This document shows, piece by piece, positions 57,875 to 64,000 of a DNA stretch of 64,000 nucleotides (position 1 is its first letter; each line of letters starts with the position of its first letter). The position numbers and the translations under genes are program-made. The DNA comes from Micromonospora ferruginea. GTDB lineage: Bacteria; Actinomycetota; Actinomycetes; Mycobacteriales; Micromonosporaceae. A model generated the notes under the pieces. It had not been told where the DNA came from, did no database searches, and worked only from the letters and a program-made list of their open reading frames with translations. The stretch spans positions 1,732,001-1,796,000 of the forward strand of contig NZ_CP059322.2 of NCBI RefSeq assembly GCF_013694245.2. Direction: 5' to 3'.

Positions 57875-60814
57875 ATGGCCAGCGACCCGGACACCCCACC
57901 GCTCGTCGGCCGCACGGGGACCCTGGCGACGCTGCGGTCGGCGCTGCTCGACGACGTCGCCCCCGGGCAGACTGCGGCGGTGTTCCTCACCGGCGAGAGC
58001 GGGGTGGGCAAGACCCGGCTGCTCGGCGAGACGGGTGAGCGGCTGCGGCAGGCCGGCGCCCTGGTCCTCACCGGCGCCTGCCTCGACATCGGTGACGCCT
58101 CGCCGCTGCACCCGGTGCGCCAGGCGCTGCGCCGGCTCGACGCCGACCAGTCCGGGGCGCGCACCACCTCCGCGGTCCGCGGCCTGCTGAACGTCTTCGA
58201 CGAGGAGACCCCCGGCCCGGACGGCGCCGGCGCGCTGCTGGAGCGGGTCGCCCAGGGGCTGCACCTGGTCGCCGGCGGCCGACCGCTGGTGCTTGTCCTC
58301 GACGACCTGCAGTGGGTCGACCGGAGCACCCGCCAGCTCCTGCTCTATCTGCTCGCCGGCCTCGGCGACCTGCAGCTCTCCGTGCTCGCCGCGATCCGGG
58401 CCGAGTCGCTGCGCGGCGCGCACCCGCTGCGCCGGGTGCTCACCGAGCTGCGCCGGCTGCGGTCGGTGCGGGTGGTCGACCTGCTCCCGCTGGACCGGGC
58501 CGGCACCGACGAGCTGGCCGCCGCGATCGTCGGCGCGCCGCTGCCGCCGGAGGCCGCCGAGCAGATGTGGCAGCGCAGCGGCGGCAACCCGTTCGTGGTG
58601 GAGGAGTTGGCTCGCGACCGGCGCGACGGCCGCGACGGCCTCTCCGACACGCTGCGCGAGGTCTTCCTGGACCGGGTCGACGCCCTGCCCCAGCCCGCGC
58701 ATGCCGTGGTGCAGGCGGTCGCCGCCGGCGTCGAGCCGGTCGAGCACTGGCTGCTGGCCCAGGTGGTGCGGCTGCCGGAGGACGAGCTGCTGGAGGCGGT
58801 GCGCGAGGCGGTGGCGCACCGGCTGCTGGTCGGCGCCGACGACGGCTACCGGCTGCGGCACCGGTTGGTCGCCGAGATCCTGGCCCACGAGCTGCTGCCC
58901 GCCGAGCGGGCCGCGCTGCACCGCCGCTACGCCGAGGCGCTCACCGCCGTCCCGGCCGAGCTGCACCAGGCCCGGCTGGCCCATCACTGGCGGCAGGCCG
59001 GCGAGCCGGCCCGCGCGCTGCCCGCGACGATGGCCGCCGCCCGCGAGGCGGAACGGCTGCACGGGTACGCCGAGGCGCACCGCCACTGGTCCGCCGCGCT
59101 GACCCTGGCGGCCACCCCGACCGTGGTGCCGCCGGACGGCCGCCGGCCCGAGCCGATCGAGGTGGACCGCGCCGAGCTGCTCAGCAACGCCGCCGAGGCC
59201 GCGCACCACAGTGGAGAGCACGCCCGCGCGCTGACCCTGCTGGAGGAGCTGGCCGCCGACCCGGCCGGCCCGCCGGCCTGCGCGTTGCACATCCGGCGCG
59301 CCCGCTACCTGGCCGCCGCGGGCCGTTCCGCGCCGGCCGAGGAGGAGTACCGGCGGGTGCTCGCCTCGACCGACTGCACGCCGCACGAGCGGTGCACCGC
59401 CGCCGCCCGGCTGGCCGAGCTGCTGCTGCACCTGGGCCGCTACGCCGAGGCCGGCGAGCAGGCCCGGGAGGCCCTGGACCTGGCCGCCGGGGTGCCCGGC
59501 TCCACCTCGGAGGTGGTGCTGGCCAGCGCCGCGCTGGGCTTCAGCGAGGCGTTCCTGGAGGACCCGACGGCCGGGCTGGCGGTGATGCGCCGGGCGCTGG
59601 GGACCGCCGAGCGCTCCGGCCGGCCGGAGGACGTGGCCTGCGCCTACCTGCACCTCGCCGAGCTGCTCACCGGGCCGCTGAACATCCTCGAGGAGGGGGT
59701 GGTGGTGGCCCGTCGCGGCGCGGAGCGCGTCGCCGAGCTGGGCCTCGGCCGCACCTGGGAGACCCGGCTGCTGGCGGTCGCCACGAACGGGCTGTTCCGG
59801 GTGGGGCAGTGGGCCGAGGCGGAGAAGGTCGTCGCCGCCGCGCTGCGGCACCGGCCGTCCGGCGCGGACGCGGTCGAGCTGCTGCTGGCCCGGTGCCGGC
59901 TCTCCGTCGGGTACGGCGACGTGGAGGCCTCCGACCGGGACCTGGAGGCGGTCGCCACGGTGCTGGCCGGCGGCGGCGCCCGGCACGTACTGCCGATGCT
60001 CATCCTGCGCGCCGGGCTGTTCATGTGGCAGGGCCGGCACGACCTGGCCCGGCAGGCCGTGCAGCGGGGCCTGACCGAGAGCCGCTCCGACGACGTGATC
60101 GTGCTGGCCACGCTGGCCTGGCACGGGCTGCGGGCCGAGGCCGAGGCGGCGGCCAGCCGCACGGTCGAGGTGGACCCGACGGCGGTACGCCGGCTGCGGG
60201 AGGCGGTCGACCGGGTGACCCGCAAGAGCGGGCAGGCCGGCGCCCCGGTGCGCTACGTGGCCGACGGTTTCCTGGCGCTCTGCGACGCCGAGCTGAGCCG
60301 GCTCGACGACGGCCGGGGCGACCCCGAGCTGTGGGGGCGCTCGGCCACCGAGTGGGACCGGCGCAACCATCCCTACCCGGCGGCGTACTCCCGGTTGCGG
60401 CAGGCCGAGGCGCTGCTGGCCCGGCGCAGTCGGGTGGCGACCGCCGGCAAGCTGCTGCGCCAGGCCCACGCGATGGCGCAGTCGCTCGGCGCGGTGCCGC
60501 TCAGCGCGGAGATCCGCACCCTCGCGGGTCGGGCCCGGGTCACCCTGGACGACCCGCCGTCGGCGGCGCCGGTGCCCCGGCCGCGGGCGGCGGCGACCGC
60601 GGCGCCGGCGGTGGACGAGCTGGCGGTGCTGACCGCCCGGGAGCGCGAGGTGCTCGCCGCGGTCGCCGAGGGGCTGACGAACAGGGAGATCGGCCAGCGG
60701 CTGTTCATCAGCGAGCGGACCATCGGCGTGCACGTGTCGCACATCTTCGACAAGCTCCAGGTCCGCACGCGGGTGCAGGCCAGCGCGATCTTCCTGCGCA
60801 ACCGCCCGGAATAG
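57875..60814 (+). CDS. Large ATP-binding LuxR (LAL) transcriptional regulator
   Basis: 979 aa from ATG 57875. Walker A GESGVGKT at residues 40-47, Walker B LVLVLDDLQWVD near 135-146, a TPR-like helical middle (AEEEYRRVLASTDCTPHERCTAAARLAELLLHLG…) and a C-terminal LuxR helix-turn-helix (LTAREREVLAAVAEGLTNREIGQRLFISERTIGVHVSHIFDKLQ). LAL proteins sense a ligand in the helical part and hydrolyse ATP. It sits between two genes whose promoters share a 20-bp motif, and it may regulate both. Confidence 0.92.
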   Translation: MASDPDTPPLVGRTGTLATLRSALLDDVAPGQTAAVFLTGESGVGKTRLLGETGERLRQAGALVLTGACLDIGDASPLHPVRQALRRLDADQSGARTTSAVRGLLNVFDEETPGPDGAGALLERVAQGLHLVAGGRPLVLVLDDLQWVDRSTRQLLLYLLAGLGDLQLSVLAAIRAESLRGAHPLRRVLTELRRLRSVRVVDLLPLDRAGTDELAAAIVGAPLPPEAAEQMWQRSGGNPFVVEELARDRRDGRDGLSDTLREVFLDRVDALPQPAHAVVQAVAAGVEPVEHWLLAQVVRLPEDELLEAVREAVAHRLLVGADDGYRLRHRLVAEILAHELLPAERAALHRRYAEALTAVPAELHQARLAHHWRQAGEPARALPATMAAAREAERLHGYAEAHRHWSAALTLAATPTVVPPDGRRPEPIEVDRAELLSNAAEAAHHSGEHARALTLLEELAADPAGPPACALHIRRARYLAAAGRSAPAEEEYRRVLASTDCTPHERCTAAARLAELLLHLGRYAEAGEQAREALDLAAGVPGSTSEVVLASAALGFSEAFLEDPTAGLAVMRRALGTAERSGRPEDVACAYLHLAELLTGPLNILEEGVVVARRGAERVAELGLGRTWETRLLAVATNGLFRVGQWAEAEKVVAAALRHRPSGADAVELLLARCRLSVGYGDVEASDRDLEAVATVLAGGGARHVLPMLILRAGLFMWQGRHDLARQAVQRGLTESRSDDVIVLATLAWHGLRAEAEAAASRTVEVDPTAVRRLREAVDRVTRKSGQAGAPVRYVADGFLALCDAELSRLDDGRGDPELWGRSATEWDRRNHPYPAAYSRLRQAEALLARRSRVATAGKLLRQAHAMAQSLGAVPLSAEIRTLAGRARVTLDDPPSAAPVPRPRAAATAAPAVDELAVLTAREREVLAAVAEGLTNREIGQRLFISERTIGVHVSHIFDKLQVRTRVQASAIFLRNRPE

Positions 60815-60827
60815 ACGTACGTCGGTA

Positions 60828-60847
60828 ATACGTCGTTCTACTGATCC
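60828..60847 (+). promoter_or_regulatory. Shared 20-bp motif, DUF5995 promoter copy
   Basis: ATACGTCGTTCTACTGATCC, preceded by the palindrome GACGTACGTC (60814-60823). It lies 79 nt upstream of the DUF5995 start and points towards it, as the first copy points towards the cyclase gene. Confidence 0.6.
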
Positions 60848-60926
60848 GACGCGCCCACGGCGGCTGGCAGGCTGTGCCGCGGAATCGGGTGGCGTCGTGG
60901 GGGACGCCGACCATCGTGGAGGAGAG

Positions 60927-61697
60927 ATGACCGAACCGGTCTGGGGTCCCGTGCACCAGGACATCGTCGGGTTGCTCGCCGACCACCCGGCCGACGTGCC
61001 GGCGGTCGTCGACCATCTCACGAAGCTGCAGGACCTGCTGGTGCGGCTCCCGCCGCTGGAGGCGAGCTGCCCGCTGGCCGACTTCAACAAGCTCTACCTG
61101 GTCATCACCAGCACCGTGCTCGACGGGCTCTACGAGGACCGGTTCGTCGACCCGGCGTTCCTGGCCCGGCTCGACGTGGACTTCGCCGCCCGCTACTTCG
61201 AGGCGCTGCGATACTGGACCGACTCCAGCCCGAGCACGCCGCGCGCCTGGTCGTGCCTGTTCAAGCGGATGCGCGGCCCGGACGCCCGGCCGCTGCCGTC
61301 GGCCGCCGCCGGGGTCAACGCGCACATCAACTACGACCTGCCGTTCGCGCTGGTGACCACGCTGGAGAGCCTGGAGTCCGAGCCGGTCGACGGCAGCGAC
61401 CAGCACCGCGACTACCTGGAGATCAACAAGATCTTCGCGGAGCGGATCCCGGAGCTGCGCCGCGGCTACCTGGACCACTGGCAACTCATGATCGACATGG
61501 TCAACGGCGACATCGACGACTGGTACCAGGGCGAGCTGGTGGAATACACCCGCAACGTGGCCTGGCGCAACGCGCAGAAGATCTGGCGCTGCCGCCACGA
61601 CCCGCACGCCCGCGAGTGTGAGCGGACGCGGCTGGACGACAACGCCGCGCTGCTCGGCCGGCTGCTGCTGTCGCCCCTGGGGGCGTTCCTGCAGTAG
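60927..61697 (+). CDS. DUF5995-family protein
   Basis: 256 aa from ATG 60927 with AGGAGAG just upstream. All-helical, soluble, no signal peptide. Conserved-looking stretches: ADFNKLYLVITSTVLDGLYEDRFVDPAFLARLDVDFAARYFEAL, AAGVNAHINYDLPFALVTTLE and NVAWRNAQKIWRC. The HINYDL segment and paired acidic residues recall DUF5995 proteins of actinobacteria; function unknown. It probably depends on the LAL regulator encoded just upstream, because its promoter carries the motif shared with the cyclase gene. Confidence 0.8.
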   Translation: MTEPVWGPVHQDIVGLLADHPADVPAVVDHLTKLQDLLVRLPPLEASCPLADFNKLYLVITSTVLDGLYEDRFVDPAFLARLDVDFAARYFEALRYWTDSSPSTPRAWSCLFKRMRGPDARPLPSAAAGVNAHINYDLPFALVTTLESLESEPVDGSDQHRDYLEINKIFAERIPELRRGYLDHWQLMIDMVNGDIDDWYQGELVEYTRNVAWRNAQKIWRCRHDPHARECERTRLDDNAALLGRLLLSPLGAFLQ

Positions 61698-61709
61698 CCG
61701 GGACGGGGG

Positions 61710-61748
61710 GTCCCCGTGTCCCGCCGTCCGGGCGCGGGACACGGGGAC
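61710..61748 (+). terminator. Hairpin after the DUF5995 gene
   Basis: 14-bp perfect arms GTCCCCGTGTCCCG / CGGGACACGGGGAC with an 11-nt loop, 12 nt past the stop. Confidence 0.8.
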
Positions 61749-61820
61749 GCCGTCCCCCGCGTCGCTGGTTCGATCGGCATTCCGCCGGGTCACGCCCCGG
61801 GTACCGCCTACCGTCGGGGC

Positions 61821-63917
61821 ATGGCGCAGGCACGGGACGGGGAGCAGCCCCGGCGTACGCGGGACCGGCGCCGCGAGGCGCACGCCGCCGCCGCGGCCCG
61901 GGCCGGTCGCCACGCCGAGCCCGGCGACCGGGCCGGGCGCGCCCCGGGCGCGCTGCCGGAGCGGGTGGAGACGCCGGCCCGCCCGCCCGCGCCCGCCGAC
62001 CGGCTGCACCGCTGGCTGTTCCAGCACCGGGTCGAGCCGGTCGGCCCGGAGGTCCGGGAGCACCAGACCCGGGCCCACCCGTGGTGGCAGGTGATGTGCC
62101 TGACTGGGGTCGACTACTTCTCCACGCTGTCCTACCTGCCGGGCATCGCCGCGGTCGCGGCCGGCGCGCTCAGCCCGCTGGCCACCCTGCTCATCGTGGC
62201 GCTGACCCTGCTCGGGATGCTGCCGATGTACCGGCGGGTGGCCCGGGAGAGCCCGCACGGGCAGGGCTCGGTGGCGATGCTGGAACGGCTGCTGCCGTTC
62301 TGGCGGGGCAAGGTGTTCGTGCTGGTGCTGCTCGGCTTCGTGGCCACCTCGTGGATCATCACGATCACGCTCTCCGCCGCCGACGCCAGCGTGCACCTGT
62401 TAGAGAACCCGATCCTGCCCCCGTCGTTCCCGCACGACGCCACCGCGGCGGTGGCGGTCACCGTGGTGCTGCTGCTGGTGCTCGGCGGCGTGTTCCTGCT
62501 CGGCTTCAGCGAGGCCGTGCAGGTCGCCATCCCGCTGGTGGCGGTCTTCCTGGCGTTGAACGCGGTGGTGGTGGTCGCCGGCCTGACCGACGTCGTCGCC
62601 GACCCGGGCGTGCTCGGCGACTGGACCGACCGGCTCACCCGGGTCGGCGGCGCCGGCGACGTGCTGGCCACCAGCGTGCTCGCCTTCCCGCTGCTGGTGC
62701 TGGGGCTGTCCGGCTTCGAGACCGGGGTGAGCATGATGCCGCTGGTCCGCGGCGACGGCGTGGACCGGGAGCAGCGGTTGGCCGCCCGGATCCGCAGCAC
62801 CCGGCGGCTGCTCACCACCGCCGCCCTGATCATGTCGGTCTACCTGGTCGCCACCACGTTCGTGACCACCGTGCTGATCCCGCCCGCCGCGTTCGCGCCC
62901 GGCGGGGCGGCCAACGGCCGGGCGCTGGCGTACCTCGCGCACGAACGCCTCGGCGAGGCCTTCGGCACCGTGTACGACATCAGCAGCGTGCTCATCCTCT
63001 GGTTCGCCGGCGCCTCCGCGATGGCCGGGTTGATCAACATCGTGCCGCGTTACCTGCCGTCGTACGGGATGGCGCCGGAGTGGGGCCGGGCGGTGCGGCC
63101 GGTGGTGCTGGTCTACACGGCGATCAGCATCGCCATCACGGTCGCGTTCCGCGCCGACGTCAACGCCCAGGCCGGCGCGTACGCCACCGGGATCCTGGCG
63201 ATGATGGTCTCCGGCGCGATCGCGGTGACCATCTCGGCGCTGCGCGCCCGCCACCGCGCGGCCGCCGCCGGGTTCGCGGTGCTCACCGCCGTGCTGCTGT
63301 ACGCGCTGGCGGAGAACGTGGTGGAGAAGCCGGACGGCATCACCATCTCCGGGTTCTTCATCGCCGGGATCGTCGCGGTCTCGCTGATCTCCCGGGTCAC
63401 CCGGACCACCGAGCTGCGCGCCGAGCGGATCGAGTTCGACGGGCCGGCCCGCCGGTTCGTCGACGAGTCGGTGGCCCGGGACGGGCGGCTGCACCTGATC
63501 GCCAACAAGCGGCAGAGCGGCTCGGTGAAGGAGTACAAGGTCAAGGAGCGGGCCCAGCGGTCGATGAACCCGGTGCCCGGCGCCGCCGACGTGATCTTCC
63601 TGGAGATCGACATCAGTGACCCGTCGCAGTTCAGCGACGTGTTGCGGGTGCACGGGGTGGAGGTGGGCGACTACCGGATCCTGCGGGCGCGCAGCCCGGC
63701 CGCGCCGAACGCGATCGCCGCGATCCTGCTCGCGTTGCGGGACGCGACCGGGGTTCGGCCGCACTGCCACTTCGAGTGGTCGGAGGGCAATCCGATCGCT
63801 CACCTGCTGCGCTACCTGATCCTGGGGCGCGGCGACACCCCGCCGGTGGTCCGCGAGATCATCCGCAAGTCGGAGCCCGACCCCACCCGGCGGCCGGGCA
63901 TCCACGTCGGTGGCTGA
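61821..63917 (+). CDS. APC-superfamily permease with long cytosolic N- and C-termini
   Basis: 698 aa from ATG 61821; the ribosome site is weak. An ~80-residue Arg/Ala/Pro-rich N-terminus is followed by 12 helices starting at [32 protein letters not shown], with [22 protein letters not shown] as the APC family motif. The last ~160 residues are soluble ([30 protein letters not shown]…), ending near HVGG. Similar proteins are annotated as amino-acid or potassium transporters; the substrate is open. Confidence 0.85.
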   Translation: MAQARDGEQPRRTRDRRREAHAAAAARAGRHAEPGDRAGRAPGALPERVETPARPPAPADRLHRWLFQHRVEPVGPEVREHQTRAHPWWQVMCLTGVDYFSTLSYLPGIAAVAAGALSPLATLLIVALTLLGMLPMYRRVARESPHGQGSVAMLERLLPFWRGKVFVLVLLGFVATSWIITITLSAADASVHLLENPILPPSFPHDATAAVAVTVVLLLVLGGVFLLGFSEAVQVAIPLVAVFLALNAVVVVAGLTDVVADPGVLGDWTDRLTRVGGAGDVLATSVLAFPLLVLGLSGFETGVSMMPLVRGDGVDREQRLAARIRSTRRLLTTAALIMSVYLVATTFVTTVLIPPAAFAPGGAANGRALAYLAHERLGEAFGTVYDISSVLILWFAGASAMAGLINIVPRYLPSYGMAPEWGRAVRPVVLVYTAISIAITVAFRADVNAQAGAYATGILAMMVSGAIAVTISALRARHRAAAAGFAVLTAVLLYALAENVVEKPDGITISGFFIAGIVAVSLISRVTRTTELRAERIEFDGPARRFVDESVARDGRLHLIANKRQSGSVKEYKVKERAQRSMNPVPGAADVIFLEIDISDPSQFSDVLRVHGVEVGDYRILRARSPAAPNAIAAILLALRDATGVRPHCHFEWSEGNPIAHLLRYLILGRGDTPPVVREIIRKSEPDPTRRPGIHVGG

Positions 63918-63924
63918 GGTGTAA

Positions 63925-63977
63925 GGAGGGGCCCCTTGTTAACGCATTCGGTAGAGGAAGGGGCCCCGTTTAACGCG
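63925..63977. repeat. GGGGCCC/TTAAC intergenic repeat, copy 2
   Basis: GAGGGGCCCCTTGTTAACGC, ATTCGGTAGAG and GAAGGGGCCCCGTTTAACGC. Same plan as 54624-54675: GGGGCCCC palindrome, TTAAC, ATTC-G, then the pair again. It lies right after the permease stop and could also terminate transcription. Confidence 0.85.
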
Positions 63978-64000
63978 CCGTCCAGCCGATAACCCAGCCT

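Overview
The window is high-GC actinomycete DNA. Strong GC bias at third codon positions, frequent GTG starts behind GGAGG-type sites, ATGA/GTGA stop-start overlaps, LAL-type regulators and two families of intergenic repeats point to the Micromonosporaceae, probably Micromonospora or a close relative (inference; there is no rRNA or marker gene). I saw no tRNA, rRNA, CRISPR array or insertion sequence.

Layout. 1-3818: the end of a secreted M36 metallopeptidase, then a secreted guanyl RNase followed by its barstar-type inhibitor. 3952-8615 (minus): an anti-sigma-like ATPase, a membrane-anchored STAND/NACHT-like NTPase with a cysteine-rich tail, and a RelA/SpoT-type HD hydrolase. 8848-24845: a divergent pectin/galacturonate regulon. 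The minus arm carries two Gfo/Idh/MocA oxidoreductases, uronate isomerase, an L-fuconate-dehydratase-like enzyme, a hexuronate reductase and pectate lyase. The plus arm carries a LacI regulator, a sugar ABC importer without its own ATPase, a YesL-like protein, a PmoA-like protein, KDG kinase and KDPG aldolase. Together they give a complete route from pectate to pyruvate and glyceraldehyde-3-phosphate if the fuconate-dehydratase-like enzyme works on altronate. Palindromic operator candidates lie in the divergent promoter region.

24817-38979 (minus): an extracellular contractile injection system (eCIS / phage-tail-like particle) transcribed as one tightly overlapping operon. It has two membrane proteins, a cap-like protein, sheath, tube, a Pro/Gly-rich protein with 36-bp repeats, a LysM-type tube/baseplate protein, a 71-residue gene made of 11-residue repeats, VgrG spike, PAAR-like tip, gp25, a baseplate-J protein fused to an Asp-box propeller, tail protein I, and three more membrane proteins at the end. 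No AAA+ ATPase or obvious tape measure is visible. This is the most interesting part of the window.

39153-54639: ordinary accessory and housekeeping genes: LppM-like lipoprotein, Ddn-type oxidoreductase, secreted GH13 debranching enzyme, an FAD monooxygenase/TetR pair, FUSC protein, LacI/MFS pair, MBL hydrolase, two CrcB fluoride channels, an MFS/MarR pair with a 13-bp-arm operator, and PaaK-PaaI. 54729-61697: a class III cyclase/ATPase regulator whose C-terminus is split by a 1-bp slip in 54-bp repeats, a large LAL LuxR regulator, and a DUF5995 gene. A 20-bp motif shared by the cyclase and DUF5995 promoters suggests one regulon. 61821-63917: an APC permease. The window ends in a GGGGCCCC-type repeat.
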